Assembly: GCA_020629035.1 (NCBI GenBank)
Contig: JAHDEC010000016.1
Location: 1 to 64,000 of the forward strand
Direction of reading: 5' to 3'
DNA from: Saprospiraceae bacterium
GTDB lineage: Bacteria; Bacteroidota; Bacteroidia; Chitinophagales; Saprospiraceae
DNA: 64,000 nt
Position numbers and translations under genes: made by a program
Notes under the pieces: generated by a model
Database searches by the model: none
What the model saw: only the letters and a program-made list of their open reading frames with translations
Told to the model about the DNA's origin: nothing
Shown: piece by piece, positions 36,901 to 46,204 of the stretch
Numbering within the stretch: position 1 is the stretch's first letter
Layout: every line of letters starts with the position of its first letter

Positions 36901-37127
36901 ATGTTAGCAGTGCTGATAAGTTGAATCCACTCATCTGGCAGAGTAGGAACTACATTAATAGGAGCTGGGAGGAGCCGCAGGCAAATGCAAGAATAAGGTT
37001 AGATCAAATGTTAGAAAAGATAGAGACCATAGAGGTAGGAATCGATTCGTTTTTTGTAACAGAATGGAAGGATTATACAGAAAAAGTAGAAGCCTTGCCT
37101 AATTTGTTATTTGATAAAAAGGAGTAG
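33999..37127 (+). CDS. Exported BNR/sortilin-like beta-propeller protein
   Basis: 1042 residues from the ATG at 33999, which gives signal peptide MKRISLLLLISFFQMIPGIGQ; the frame is open to 33930 but the extra 23 residues spoil the signal. Two propellers are built from BNR/Asp-box units (S/T-x-D/N-x-G-x-x-W): TINGGTTW, SLDAGKTW, SVDGGKNW, TVDGGQHW, SDDGGYKW, SRDGGHNW, STDCGYSW and SRNGGASW, roughly residues 40-690. A C-terminal region (~690-1040) has Ig-like strands and a helical tail. This layout matches the 'VPS10/glycosyl hydrolase, BNR' proteins common in Bacteroidetes; although often annotated as glycosyl hydrolases, no sialidase catalytic set is visible. No T9SS domain. It ends 3 bp from the convergent thioredoxin-like gene. 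Confidence 0.82.
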   Translation: MKRISLLLLISFFQMIPGIGQFDQAYFESLSLRNIGPAGMSGRVTAIDVNLRNDNIIYVGSASGGVWKTINGGTTWEPLFDKEATLSIGSIKINQANPDEIWVGTGEGNPRNSHNSGKGIYRSLDAGKTWECMGLEETKVIHRIHIDPTNSQIIFAGALGSAWGKSSHRGLYKSVDGGKNWNKILYKNDETGVADMVVDPGNPNKIIVAMWEFGRKPWTFNSGGEGSGVFRTVDGGQHWTNLSEEDEGFPEGILGRTGLAISASKPNVVYALVESETQGIYRSDDGGYKWKLQSDKNVGNRPFYYSEIYVDPSNENRIFNLWSYVSKSEDGGKNFKTIMDYGNDVHPDHHAFWIHPEKPNYMIDGNDGGLNISRDGGHNWQFITNLPIGQFYHVNVDNDYPYKVYGGMQDNGSWVGPGYVLKRGGIRNGDWQELYFGDGFDVAPDPRNSRYGYAMSQRGNLAYYDRETGRTMPIQPAIADTTALRFNWNAPLVIDPFNECGLYFGSQFVHHSTDCGYSWKTLSDDLTTNDRKKQKESLKSGGLTMDVTGAENHTTLLSMAVSTLEEGVIWAGSDDGKLHISRNGGASWTSLHTKLPGCPQNAWIPQISLSSINKGEAYIVVNNYRQNDWKPYLYHTSNYGASFTRVVTENQMETFVCSVIQDPIEERLVFLGTDNGLYISFDKAKSWTKWDEFPGVQIRDMVIQPAMDDLVIGTFGRSFWVLDDLKVLREMARSKMEVLKDSLVVFQPDIAYKNSYRSYDGIRFVAQAEYIGQNKSRGARFLVWKQPAEEKKEAVDPPKKPNGKMYILDAEKDTIRTRSVTIKEGLNNLSWGLDQKSYSGPSWSDDKKDQEPGGLAIQPGEYTMVLEHGTLKDSTMIKVESDPRNDYDPKHLEAKFAMLEEHKEAVTRAKEKFDRLIKAKKKISFINEYIALQPDSIQTSIKDEGKAITKQIDSLTHLFMLPQDTKGYVSSADKLNPLIWQSRNYINRSWEEPQANARIRLDQMLEKIETIEVGIDSFFVTEWKDYTEKVEALPNLLFDKKE

Positions 37128-37130
37128 ATT

Positions 37131-37646
37131 TTATTGTTCGGTAGAGGCTAATTGAGCTTTGTATTTTTTCTGTGCTTCTTCAGCTAAAAGCATAAATTTA
37201 CTTGCACCAATACCACCTGAGTGTTTATCCACAACCCTTCCTTTTTCGTCTAAGAACAAGAGGGTTGGAAACTCTTTAACCTGAAATAGAAAGGCCATAT
37301 CTGGGCCTTCACCTTTTTCGGCATCAATCATCAGGTTGACAAAGTTTTCGTTATAATAGTTAGCGATTACTTTGTTCATATACACATTCTCATGCATTAT
37401 TTGGCACGGAAGACACCATTCTGTTGAAAACTCCACAAAGGCAAGTTTTTTATTTTCCTTGGCAAGATCTAAGACATCACCTAGCTGGTGATTCTCAACA
37501 AAATTAATGAGTGTTTCTTGATTATAACTTACAGGAGCTGTTTCTTTCATTTCGCATACTTCCTTATTGGATTTACAAGCAAAAAGGCAAGCACAGAGCG
37601 CAACAAGAATAAAGAAAAGTGATATGCTATTGGGCTTAGTAGTCAT
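37131..37646 (-). CDS. Thioredoxin-like lipoprotein
   Basis: 171 residues. Lipoprotein signal peptide (SISLFFILVALCACLFAC, lipobox LFAC, Cys24). The thioredoxin fold follows: FVEFSTEWCLPCQIMHENVY carries the CxxC site (CLPC), VNLMIDAEKGEGPDMAFLFQ and EFPTLLFLDEKGRVVDKHSGG with the cis-Pro. It resembles DsbD-gamma/DUF255-like periplasmic reductases. It should act on the envelope side as a disulfide reductase or oxidase; partner unknown. Confidence 0.85.
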   Translation of the reverse strand: MTTKPNSISLFFILVALCACLFACKSNKEVCEMKETAPVSYNQETLINFVENHQLGDVLDLAKENKKLAFVEFSTEWCLPCQIMHENVYMNKVIANYYNENFVNLMIDAEKGEGPDMAFLFQVKEFPTLLFLDEKGRVVDKHSGGIGASKFMLLAEEAQKKYKAQLASTEQ

Positions 37647-37697
37647 AATGGGGTATAATGTACGATCATTCTACCACAAAACTTAAGCCATTTTTTT

Positions 37698-38459
37698 CTA
37701 ATATGTTCTAGATTGCAATTTTAACAGCTCTTGATATTTTTTTCGATTAGCCATCGCCTGGTGTTTTGCTATGTAGTAGCCGTACTTGCCATCTAAAAAT
37801 CCAAGCTTGAGAATATAGGTTTTAAAAAAAGTAAATATTGGGTTTGCCAAGATTAGTAACTTATTTGATTTTTTACCAGCTTTAAAGTAGGCATCTGCGC
37901 CGATAGAAGCGAAATAATCTAGCTGTTTTGGAAGTTCGTCTTTATGTTTGTAAGAATAGTGGAGTATGTCTCCATCTAAAAAACTGCTTGGTTCTGCTGT
38001 GTTCATAATTACTTTGTCGTGTGGGTTTTTTCCGCCCCATTGACCTTGAGTCTTGTCCCAGAGCCTTATTTTCCTGTCCGGATACCACCCACCATATTTT
38101 ATCCAGGTTCCGCAAAAGAAATTTTTGCGGTTCATGGAATACGAACTGCTTTTTTGTTGCAAATTTTTAATGCTATTGATCAATGTTGGGCTTAATGCTT
38201 CATCAGCATCTAGGGACAAAACCATATTATGTGTTGTCTTTGTCAGCGCAAAATTTTTTTGTTCAATATGTCCCAAAAAGGATTGAGAAAAAACTTGAGC
38301 ACCCAGTGATTTGGCTATAGAAACTGTTCGGTCATTTGAGTTTGAATCAATGACTATTACTTCATCAGCCACAGCCTGCAATGAAGTGATGCACTGTTCT
38401 ATATTATCTTCTTCGTTAAAAGTTATAATGGTTGCAGAAATAGGAAATGGCTTGGCCAT
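37698..38459 (-). CDS. Family 2 glycosyltransferase, WaaE/KdtX-like
   Basis: 253 residues. ISATIITFNEEDNIEQCITS and DEVIVIDSNSNDRTVSIAKS form the nucleotide-sugar fold; VLSLDADEALSP carries the DxD. The C-terminal motif WGGKNPHDKVI and a following HYSYKH are typical of the LgtF/WaaE group that adds glucose to inner-core LPS. Cytoplasmic, without membrane segments. It starts 5 bp downstream of cysQ, on the same transcript. The acceptor cannot be deduced. Confidence 0.85.
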   Translation of the reverse strand: MAKPFPISATIITFNEEDNIEQCITSLQAVADEVIVIDSNSNDRTVSIAKSLGAQVFSQSFLGHIEQKNFALTKTTHNMVLSLDADEALSPTLINSIKNLQQKSSSYSMNRKNFFCGTWIKYGGWYPDRKIRLWDKTQGQWGGKNPHDKVIMNTAEPSSFLDGDILHYSYKHKDELPKQLDYFASIGADAYFKAGKKSNKLLILANPIFTFFKTYILKLGFLDGKYGYYIAKHQAMANRKKYQELLKLQSRTY

Positions 38460-38464
38460 AAACC

Positions 38465-39256
38465 CTAATTGAGGTGATCACTTACTGGCCCATAAGCTAC
38501 AAAATATGGATTGAGTAAATTTTCTTTATTGTAATCCAAAACTTGGGATTCATCCTCGAATTTTACAACTTTCCCACCAGCCTGTTCTAATACCACCTGT
38601 GCCGCGCAAGTGTCCCACTCCATGGTTGGAGCAATTCTAGGATAAATGTGAGCTTCTCCCGTAGCAAGCACTAAAAACTTAAGAGAACTTCCTTTGGCTA
38701 CTTTCTCAGGTTTGTTTAATTGGTCAATGAAAGTTTGTGTTTCTTCATTTAGGTGTGATCTAGAGCAAACCACCTTTAAGCCTTCGTCATTCAGTCCAAA
38801 TGGTTTGTTTACTATTTTAACAGCTTCGGCACCTTTTATAGATTTAAATGCACCCAAAGATTTTACGCCATAGTATAGCTCTTCTTTCGCAGGAACATAC
38901 ACTACGCCAAGAACAGGAATATTATTTTCAAGTAAAGCAATGTTAACTGTAAACTCTCCATTGCGTTTGATAAACTCCTTCGTACCGTCTAATGGATCGA
39001 CAACCCAACATTTTTTAAATGATTTACGAGTTTCGTAATCCATTAATTTATTTTCTTCAGAAATGATAGGTATGTCTGGAGTAACTTTCATTAAGCCTTC
39101 ACAGATGATTTTATTAGCTGAGGTATCAGCAATAGTTAATGGTGACTCGTCTTTTTTTAGTTCGACACCAAACAAAGATTCGTCTTGATAAATTTCCATT
39201 ATTTTATTCCCAGCTGCTATGGCTATTTTGTTTATTTCCTGTACTAGTCTTTCCAC
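38465..39256 (-). CDS. cysQ: 3'(2'),5'-bisphosphate nucleotidase
   Basis: 263 residues of the inositol-monophosphatase fold. VVDPLDGTKEFIKRNGEFTV is the metal-binding DPxDGT motif in the CysQ form, with PIISEEN supplying a further metal ligand and MEWDTCAAQVVLEQAGGKVV the C-terminal motif. It hydrolyses adenosine 3',5'-bisphosphate from sulfate assimilation to AMP. The start is GTG. A TAAATTTG box lies 19 bp upstream on the same strand. Confidence 0.9.
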   Translation of the reverse strand: MERLVQEINKIAIAAGNKIMEIYQDESLFGVELKKDESPLTIADTSANKIICEGLMKVTPDIPIISEENKLMDYETRKSFKKCWVVDPLDGTKEFIKRNGEFTVNIALLENNIPVLGVVYVPAKEELYYGVKSLGAFKSIKGAEAVKIVNKPFGLNDEGLKVVCSRSHLNEETQTFIDQLNKPEKVAKGSSLKFLVLATGEAHIYPRIAPTMEWDTCAAQVVLEQAGGKVVKFEDESQVLDYNKENLLNPYFVAYGPVSDHLN

Positions 39257-39274
39257 TATTCTTTATTTAGCTTG

Positions 39275-39282
39275 CAAATTTA
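39275..39282 (-). promoter_or_regulatory. cysQ: Candidate Bacteroidetes -7 box (TAAATTTG) of cysQ
   Basis: TAAATTTG on the minus strand fits the Bacteroidetes consensus TAnnTTTG, 19-26 nt upstream of the cysQ start. No clear TTG -33 box is at the expected spacing. Confidence 0.45.
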
Positions 39283-39411
39283 TAGAAATACTCTAAAACC
39301 CCTAGTATTAAAGCTTAAAGGCGAATAAAAAATATATCTAGATATAGTTATCAACTGTTAAATATTTTTTTATATTTACTAAATAGTCATAGGGTGTCTG
39401 TAATTTCGTTG

Positions 39412-39445
39412 CCTTGTCGAAATGTCTGTTCGACAAGGTTTTTTT
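39412..39445 (+). terminator. Orphan plus-strand intrinsic terminator
   Basis: ccttgtcgaa-atgtctg-ttcgacaagg (10 bp perfect stem, 7 nt loop) followed by seven T. The nearest plus-strand gene upstream ends at 37127, behind three minus-strand genes, so it may end an unannotated small RNA starting in 39290-39390. Confidence 0.8.
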
Positions 39446-39621
39446 ATGCCCTAAACTCACCATTTATATTTATCCTTAATTAATTGCGCTGTTACATTAG
39501 TTATTTATTTAATATATAATTAGCGACATTTTTATCAGGGTTATTTGTTTAACAATTTATTACATATTCAAAAAATATTTAATATGATTACATATTATTA
39601 TTATTTGTAATATATAATTGA

Positions 39622-39629
39622 TATATTTG
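39622..39629 (+). promoter_or_regulatory. Candidate -7 box (TATATTTG) of the SdrD_B/SprB gene
   Basis: TATATTTG matches TAnnTTTG, 57 nt before the start codon. A TTTG lies at 39604-39607, but its spacing (14 bp) is shorter than the usual ~19. Confidence 0.5.
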
Positions 39630-39685
39630 TCCTTGAATTCCCATTCAAATCCAGTAAGCTATTAAGATCATTAACGAAGAAAACT

Positions 39686-42600
39686 ATGAAACGCAATATT
39701 TGTGTGAGCATATTTATATATGCATTACTATGTATAAGCTCTGTTGGATATTCTCAAATTGCTTGCAACCAAACTCAAGTAAATATTACTTGTGGTGGAA
39801 ATAATAATGGGGCAGCCAATGTAGATCCAACAGGTGGAGTGGCACCCTATGATTATAGCTGGAGTCATAACGCTGGATTAAATGCACCTATGGCATTTCC
39901 CATTGGTGCTGGCAATTATACCGTAACTATTACAGATAGTGCAGGAGCTAATACCACTTGCAACTTTACGCTAACTGCTCCTCCGTTAATTGAAATTAAT
40001 GAGATAGAAGAGACAAATCCAAGTTGTGGTTTGGATAATGGAATTTTGGAAATTTTTGCTACACCCAAAGATTCCGATCCGAATAGTACAAATTTAATGT
40101 ACAGTATAGATGGTGGATTTAGCTTTCAATCCAGTAATTTATTTACAGGATTACCTGCAGCAGATTATTTAGTTATTGTTTTAGATGGTGATTTTTGTTT
40201 TGCTTCAGAAAGTCCTCAGCTAGTGGGTACACCTCCTCTAGAATTAAGTTTGGTGCCCGAGTGTGATATTGCAGGAGGAAATATTAATGTTGATTTAACT
40301 GTTACTGGAGGAACACCAGATTATGATTATAATTGGGTAGGACCTGGTGGAACGTATATCACTAGAAACTTAGTGAATGTACCACAAGGGACATACAATC
40401 TAACAGTAACAGATAGGGTAGGTTGTGAGAATTATGGATCAGTTAGCTTATCAAACTGTTGTTCAGGCATGAGCTTTTGTGGTGCAGATGTAACGGATTC
40501 TGGTTGTTCAGGTGAGAACACAGGTTCAATAAGTATGAACCCATCAGGGGGCTTAGCACCTTATGACTATAGTTGGTCTCATGACAATACTTTAAGTTCA
40601 AATACAGCTAGCAATCTGGGTGCAGGATTATACATGGTTACCATTGTAGATGCAAATGGATGTGAATCTATCTGCGATTATACTATTTCAGAAACAGGCG
40701 CTAATTTGATTGATGATATCATAATTAATGATGCTGCATGTGGATTAAGTGATGGTTCAATTGAGGTTTTGGCCTCAGTAGCTACAGGTTCAGGCACATG
40801 CGATTTGATGTATAGTTTTGATGGAGGAAGTAGTTTTTCCGATACAAATATTGCACAAAATTTAGAGGCAGGAGCCTATGATATTGTGGTAAGCTGTGGA
40901 GATTGCAGTGAAACAGCAATAGCTGAAGTTGGTAATACAAACGGCGTTCACATCATGAGTATTAATCCATATTGTATAATGGATGGCTCAATCAGTATAG
41001 ATGTTAATATTACTATGGGCACAGCTCCTTTTGTATTTAGTTGGGCTGGTCCTAATGGATTTAGCTCTTCTGACGAAGATTTAATGGGTGTCGAACCGGG
41101 AGAATATAGCTTAAGCGTTATAGATGCAAATGGTTGCGAAGCAAGTGCTTCTACAAGTCTATATACACCAATTATCGAAGATGTAAATGTTTCAGGATTT
41201 ACTTGTACAGGAAATGATGGGGTGATTAGTATCGATGCTATTTACCCTAATTCTGGTTCGGGATCTTGTGAAATTGAATTTAGTATCAATGGTGGTGCTA
41301 ATTACCAAAAGAGTCCAAACTTTGAAAATCTTAATCCTGGTACGTTTGATATTGTCGTTAAAGGATGTGAAAATTGTCTAGCAGAAACACAGATAACAGT
41401 TGATCAACCAGATTGCTTTGGCTCGGTGGGTGATTTTGTATGGAATGATATTGATGGTGATGGAATCCAAGATCCAGGTGAGGAAGGAATTCCAAATGTC
41501 CGGGTGGAATTAAGAGATTGTTTTGGGGTTTTAATTGCTGTGAGATACACGGATATAAACGGCTACTATAGCTTTGATATCGTTAATGTGGGTGAATTCT
41601 ATGTACAGTTTTACTTTGATAGTGATTACTTAGTTTCTGAAGCTAATCAAGGTGGAAATGATAATGTAGATAGTGATGTAGGTAATTTTAATGGACCAAA
41701 CACAACTCAGAAATTCACTGTACAGTCCAATGAAAATGTTGATAATATTGATTTAGGTTTATATAACTGTGTGAAAATTGGTGAGAGCGTATGGTTTGAT
41801 ACAAATGGAAACGATATTCAAGATCCAAATGAAAATGGGATTAATGGACTTAAAGTCCTACTTTACCGTTGGATTGGGGGAGAAGCAGTCCTTTGGGATT
41901 ACACCTACACTGGTCATAAGCCAGGAACAGCATCAGATGATGGATTTTACCAATTCTGTGTACCTCCAGGTAATTATTACATCAATTTTGATATGACGAT
42001 ACCTTCACTAGTTCGTGTTGTACCTCATATTGGTTCAGAAGCCACAGATAGTGATATAGATGGGTCAAATGGTCAAGGAACTACTGGAACATTTACGGTA
42101 GTTGCAGGAGTTGACAATTTGGAGATTGGTGCAGGTTACTATGGTCAAGCAACATTGGGAGATAGAGTATGGATAGATCAAAATAATGATGGTATCCGTG
42201 ACTTAAATGAGCCTAGAATTGGAAATGTTAAGGTACAGGCGTTTAATGTGAATTCTCAACGTTTGATTAGAACAACGTTTACAAATCCTAATGGTGAATA
42301 TATTATTGAAGATCTGGCTAAGGACAACTACTTTGTAAAAGTAACCCCTCCTGCAGGTTATACGTTTACCTCTGCAAATGTTGGAGATGAAGATACAGAT
42401 AGTGACATTGATCATAGTAATGGTTTAAATACTACTAGGATTGTATCAACTGCTCCAGGTGAACACTCACCAAATATTGATGCAGGTTTACGATTTAGTG
42501 TACTACCTCTAGGCTTAAGTCAGTTCTACGGAGAATTTGTAAATGGAGCAAACCAAATTAATTGGTCTACACTGGATGAAAGTAATTTGATGAGTTATGA

Positions 42601-43057
42601 GTTGTTAAGAATGGATGAAACATCAGGCACTTTTGAAAAGATAGCTGAAATTGTGTCAAACAACAAGACTAACTATACTTATAACGATGAGAAAATAGAG
42701 GCTAACTCTGGATACTATTATCAGTTAAATGCCATAGATAATAATCAAGAGTCAACCTTGAGTGAGATCATTTATGTTAAAACACCAGGTTTAGATGGTG
42801 AGGAAGGAAGCTTATCGTTTACTATGTTCCCGAATCCTGCATCTGATTATGCAATCATAAATCTAGAAGATGAAATGATAGCTGCTGGTTACGAGATTTC
42901 AATAACAAACAATGATGGTCAAAGGGTTGCGATTCAAACCCTATCAACTGGTAAGCAAGTACATTTGGACTTAACAACGCTTAGTCCTGGTGTTTATCAT
43001 GTAAAACTTAGCTCTGGAAATAATACAGGAACTAAAAAATTAGTTCACATAAGATAA
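39686..43057 (+). CDS. Secreted SprB/SdrD_B-repeat protein with T9SS type A sorting domain
   Basis: 1123 residues. Signal peptide MKRNICVSIFIYALLCISSVGYSQ. From ~25 to 560 run SprB-like repeats (GGVAPYDYSWSHNAGL, LGAGLYMVTIVDANGCESIC), linked to gliding-motility adhesins. From ~570 to 930 are three SdrD_B-type domains (GDFVWNDIDGDGIQDPGEEG, GESVWFDTNGNDIQDPNENG, GDRVWIDQNNDGIRDLNEPR), calcium-binding beta sandwiches. A FN3-like strand set (VNGANQINWSTLDESNLMSY) precedes the C-terminal type A sorting domain (FTMFPNPASDYAIINLE to KKLVHIR). It is a probable surface adhesin. A strong terminator follows 22 bp after the stop. Confidence 0.88.
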   Translation: MKRNICVSIFIYALLCISSVGYSQIACNQTQVNITCGGNNNGAANVDPTGGVAPYDYSWSHNAGLNAPMAFPIGAGNYTVTITDSAGANTTCNFTLTAPPLIEINEIEETNPSCGLDNGILEIFATPKDSDPNSTNLMYSIDGGFSFQSSNLFTGLPAADYLVIVLDGDFCFASESPQLVGTPPLELSLVPECDIAGGNINVDLTVTGGTPDYDYNWVGPGGTYITRNLVNVPQGTYNLTVTDRVGCENYGSVSLSNCCSGMSFCGADVTDSGCSGENTGSISMNPSGGLAPYDYSWSHDNTLSSNTASNLGAGLYMVTIVDANGCESICDYTISETGANLIDDIIINDAACGLSDGSIEVLASVATGSGTCDLMYSFDGGSSFSDTNIAQNLEAGAYDIVVSCGDCSETAIAEVGNTNGVHIMSINPYCIMDGSISIDVNITMGTAPFVFSWAGPNGFSSSDEDLMGVEPGEYSLSVIDANGCEASASTSLYTPIIEDVNVSGFTCTGNDGVISIDAIYPNSGSGSCEIEFSINGGANYQKSPNFENLNPGTFDIVVKGCENCLAETQITVDQPDCFGSVGDFVWNDIDGDGIQDPGEEGIPNVRVELRDCFGVLIAVRYTDINGYYSFDIVNVGEFYVQFYFDSDYLVSEANQGGNDNVDSDVGNFNGPNTTQKFTVQSNENVDNIDLGLYNCVKIGESVWFDTNGNDIQDPNENGINGLKVLLYRWIGGEAVLWDYTYTGHKPGTASDDGFYQFCVPPGNYYINFDMTIPSLVRVVPHIGSEATDSDIDGSNGQGTTGTFTVVAGVDNLEIGAGYYGQATLGDRVWIDQNNDGIRDLNEPRIGNVKVQAFNVNSQRLIRTTFTNPNGEYIIEDLAKDNYFVKVTPPAGYTFTSANVGDEDTDSDIDHSNGLNTTRIVSTAPGEHSPNIDAGLRFSVLPLGLSQFYGEFVNGANQINWSTLDESNLMSYELLRMDETSGTFEKIAEIVSNNKTNYTYNDEKIEANSGYYYQLNAIDNNQESTLSEIIYVKTPGLDGEEGSLSFTMFPNPASDYAIINLEDEMIAAGYEISITNNDGQRVAIQTLSTGKQVHLDLTTLSPGVYHVKLSSGNNTGTKKLVHIR

Positions 43058-43079
43058 ATTGAAAAAATGCATTAAAAAG

Positions 43080-43108
43080 CCACTCATTTTTTGAGTGGTT
43101 TTTTTTTG
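43080..43108 (+). terminator. Intrinsic terminator after the SdrD_B/SprB gene
   Basis: ccactca-ttttt-tgagtgg stem (7 bp, 5 nt loop) followed by ten T. Confidence 0.88.
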
Positions 43109-43146
43109 TAATATATTGTAATCAAGCTCGTTTTATCAACATACCC

Positions 43147-44529
43147 ATGGAGAGAAGATTAATTGCCAAACTATTTTATTTCGTGGTGTTGCTAGCATCA
43201 CTTAGCTCTTGTCACAAGAAGTATCAAGCTTTAGATTCATCCCTAGATCAATCCTTAATGAAATTTGAAAATCAACCACTTTCTCAATTAACTATTGATG
43301 CCTCCATTAATCGAGAAAATTTAAATCGGTTTGTAAATACAAGTATTGAAGAAATATTAGCCAAACAATCGGCTGTAAATTTGGAAGGCTTCGATGTGAG
43401 ATTTAGTAAGTATGATGAAGTCAATGTCGGCTTAACAGGAAAAACTGTTTCAACTAAATTACCTATTAATTTAAGTATTAGTAAAGATGTCGTTATCGGA
43501 AAAATAACGGCCAAAGGTGCTTTGCAACTCTTTCTTAGTACCGAAATCAATATTGATGAATACTGGAATTTATCCACGATAACTAAAGTCATAGATTATG
43601 AATGGCTAGAGCCGCTCAAGTTAGTTTCAGGATTTGGGATATCACTCGAATCTATGGCAAATAATATATTAGACTCAAGCATAGATAAAATTACAAACGA
43701 AATCGATCAACAAATTCGATCAAAGGTTTCACTGCCGAATTTGCTACGAGCTAACATGCACCAAATTGAAGGCCCATTCGCACTAGCTAAACTTTCCAAA
43801 GAAAAGTTAAATATTGCTTGGTCTGATTTTACGGTAGAACCAGCAACTAATTCATTAGGAAATATAAATCTTAAACTTGGGGCTAGGGCAGCCATGCAAT
43901 TAAATGAACAAAGTACTAAAAGGGCTATGGATGAACTACCATCACTTGCATGGCAGCAAATGTTAGCTGGGGAAAGGAATTTAATCAAATTACCATTGAA
44001 TCTGTCGATGGATAGCTTAAACAATATCATTAAAGAAAAAGTAGTAGGACAAGTCCTCGATCAAGGCAATAAGCGCATAAAAATTGAAGCAGTTAGCATC
44101 GCTGAGAAATCGTCAATGCTTTACCTTAGTTCTCTTCTCTCAGGTGATTACAATGGGACGATGGAAATGGCATGTAGGCCGCTTTATGACGCAAAAGCCA
44201 ATAAATTTAATTTGAACGAATTATCGCTCAAGTTCACATCCAAGAACAAGTTAAAACAAGTGGGCCTGAATTTATTTAAAGGTCGCATCAAGAAGGAAAT
44301 TGAGAAAAGTATTTTACTTGAGTTAGACGGAATGCGGGATATGTTAAAACCCCTTATTAACCAGCAATTAGCAAGTATTGAACAACAACGAGGCGTTAAA
44401 TTAATGTTGGATTTAGATAAGATAGAATTGGGTAATTTCTTTATAAAAAATCAACAGGTTAACGCCTTGATTTTAGTTGATACTAACTTGAAAGTCCATG
44501 TCGAGGATCTGTACAAATTAGCCAAGTGA
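43147..44529 (+). CDS. DUF4403 family lipoprotein
   Basis: 460 residues. Lipoprotein signal peptide (LIAKLFYFVVLLASLSSC, Cys22). The remainder shows the two-fold repeated lipid-binding-like layout of DUF4403: TIDASINRENLNRFVNTSIE, KLPINLSISKDVVIGKITAK and a second half with KLPLNLSMDSLNNIIKEKVV, a long VLDQGNKRIKIEAVSIAEKS section and the C-terminal NQQLASIEQQRGVKL. It probably sits on a membrane facing the periplasm; a TULIP/SMP-like lipid-transfer fold is a guess. Starts 38 bp after the terminator of the previous gene. Confidence 0.8.
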   Translation: MERRLIAKLFYFVVLLASLSSCHKKYQALDSSLDQSLMKFENQPLSQLTIDASINRENLNRFVNTSIEEILAKQSAVNLEGFDVRFSKYDEVNVGLTGKTVSTKLPINLSISKDVVIGKITAKGALQLFLSTEINIDEYWNLSTITKVIDYEWLEPLKLVSGFGISLESMANNILDSSIDKITNEIDQQIRSKVSLPNLLRANMHQIEGPFALAKLSKEKLNIAWSDFTVEPATNSLGNINLKLGARAAMQLNEQSTKRAMDELPSLAWQQMLAGERNLIKLPLNLSMDSLNNIIKEKVVGQVLDQGNKRIKIEAVSIAEKSSMLYLSSLLSGDYNGTMEMACRPLYDAKANKFNLNELSLKFTSKNKLKQVGLNLFKGRIKKEIEKSILLELDGMRDMLKPLINQQLASIEQQRGVKLMLDLDKIELGNFFIKNQQVNALILVDTNLKVHVEDLYKLAK

Positions 44530-44594
44530 GTGTCAAATTTGAATTGAAATCCAGTTTTTCAATATATTAGCTGCGTACACCCACCTAAAAAAAC

Positions 44595-44602
44595 TATTTT
44601 TG
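44595..44602 (+). promoter_or_regulatory. nhaB: Candidate -7 box (TATTTTTG) of nhaB
   Basis: TATTTTTG matches TAnnTTTG, 50 nt before the start codon. No clear -33 box. Confidence 0.4.
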
Positions 44603-44651
44603 CGATCTAAATGCAATATCATTACTCATTCTAATGACAAAATAGTTTATC

Positions 44652-46142
44652 ATGTTCAAGTACTTTTTAGGAAATAGCCCAAAGTGGTTTAAGTTTACAA
44701 TTCTAGGTTTTCTGATTTTCAATATATTCTCATTTTTTGTTCTTGGGAAAACAATAACGGCTTGGATCTTTATTTTGGAATTTATCTTCTGTCTTGCAAT
44801 GGCTCTAAAATGCTATCCATTGCAGTCCGGAGGCCTGCTTGCAATTCAGGTAATAGCCTTAGGTTTAACTACAGCCCATCATTCCTATTATGAGGTCAAG
44901 GCTAATTTGCCCGTCATTTTGTTGTTAGTGTTTATGGTGGCTGGGATCTATTTTATGAAGCCTTTATTGATGTATATATTCAGTAAGGTTTTTACTAAAA
45001 TCAAATCCAAACTGGTTGTTTCTTTACTCTTCGTGTTTCTTTCGGCCGTGTTATCTGCCTTCCTTGATGCCTTGACGGTGACCGCTGTTCTTATAAGTGT
45101 ATCAGTTGGTTTTTATGGTGTTTACCACAAGATCCATTCTAGTTCTGCAGATTATGATGGTAGTGGAGTAAAAGATAAAAAAGAATTGAGTGGAGAAACC
45201 TTAGAACAATTTAGAAGTTTTCTAAGGAGTTTAGTAATGCATGGTGTTGTAGGAACAGCACTAGGAGGTGTGTGTACCTTGGTAGGTGAACCTCAGAATT
45301 TGCTTATCGGCGAACGAATGGGCTGGGATTTTGTGGACTTCTTTCTAAAAATGGCACCCATTACACTACCAGTCTTAGTCCTAGGAATGTTGACAACTGT
45401 ACTATTAGAACTTACAGGATGGTTTGGATTCGGAGCTAAATTACCAGATGTTGCAAGAGGAATTATAGCTCGCTATACAGAAGAGCAGGATAAAAATAGA
45501 ACTGATAAAGAAAAATATAATCTACGTATTCAAGCCATCGGGGGTATTTTATTAATAGTGGGTTTAGCACTTCATGTCGCAGAGGTTGGTCTAATTGGTT
45601 TAGGCTTAATCATCTTTTTGACAGCCTTTATGGGGATTATTGAAGAACATAGTCTTGGTAAGGCTTTCGAAGAAGCACTTCCATTTACAGGATTGCTTGT
45701 TGTATTTTTTGTCATTGTAGCGATGATCCATGATCAGCATTTATTTAGTCCAATCATTGAATGGGCATTAGCAAAGGATCCTTCAAAGCAGCCAGCTATA
45801 TTTTATTTAGCTAATGGAGTACTTTCGATGATTAGTGATAATGTATTTGTAGCTACAGTATATATTAACGAACTGCAACAAGTATTCGATGGAGCTGATA
45901 TGACTGCTGAGGCCAAACTTGCAGTAAGAGAACAGTATGAGAGTTTAGCTATCGCTGTGAATACAGGAACGAATTTACCAAGTGTAGCAACACCGAACGG
46001 ACAAGCTGCCTTCTTGTTTTTATTGACATCAGCATTGGCACCATTAATTAATTTGTCATACATGAAGATGGTAAAAATGGCTTTCCCTTATACCATCGTT
46101 CTGGGATTGGGAGGTTTGTTTTTCTTACTTATGAATACATAA
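44652..46142 (+). CDS. nhaB: Na+/H+ antiporter NhaB
   Basis: 496 residues with about 10-12 membrane segments. [40 protein letters not shown] and [20 protein letters not shown] are the conserved NhaB transport motifs (the two Asp-containing half-helices), and [20 protein letters not shown] is a diagnostic late motif. It exchanges sodium for protons across the inner membrane, as expected for a marine or saline-habitat bacterium. Confidence 0.92.
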   Translation: MFKYFLGNSPKWFKFTILGFLIFNIFSFFVLGKTITAWIFILEFIFCLAMALKCYPLQSGGLLAIQVIALGLTTAHHSYYEVKANLPVILLLVFMVAGIYFMKPLLMYIFSKVFTKIKSKLVVSLLFVFLSAVLSAFLDALTVTAVLISVSVGFYGVYHKIHSSSADYDGSGVKDKKELSGETLEQFRSFLRSLVMHGVVGTALGGVCTLVGEPQNLLIGERMGWDFVDFFLKMAPITLPVLVLGMLTTVLLELTGWFGFGAKLPDVARGIIARYTEEQDKNRTDKEKYNLRIQAIGGILLIVGLALHVAEVGLIGLGLIIFLTAFMGIIEEHSLGKAFEEALPFTGLLVVFFVIVAMIHDQHLFSPIIEWALAKDPSKQPAIFYLANGVLSMISDNVFVATVYINELQQVFDGADMTAEAKLAVREQYESLAIAVNTGTNLPSVATPNGQAAFLFLLTSALAPLINLSYMKMVKMAFPYTIVLGLGGLFFLLMNT

Positions 46143-46204
46143 CAAAAAATGACATTGGACAACAAAACCAAACTAGTAAATAGTTTTAAAGTTGTTAATT
46201 ACTG

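Larger units (their letters stand above)
39283..39685. other. AT-rich intergenic region with orphan terminator and promoter box
   Basis: About 400 bp with no gene. It holds a strong plus-strand terminator (39412-39445) with no gene upstream of it on that strand, then ~180 bp of very AT-rich DNA containing TATATTTG at 39622-39629, a probable -7 box for the following T9SS gene. Confidence 0.6.

Noticed and set aside
33999-37127. Sialidase or other glycosyl hydrolase
   Set aside because: Asp-boxes alone do not show enzyme activity, and no sialidase Arg triad was found by eye.
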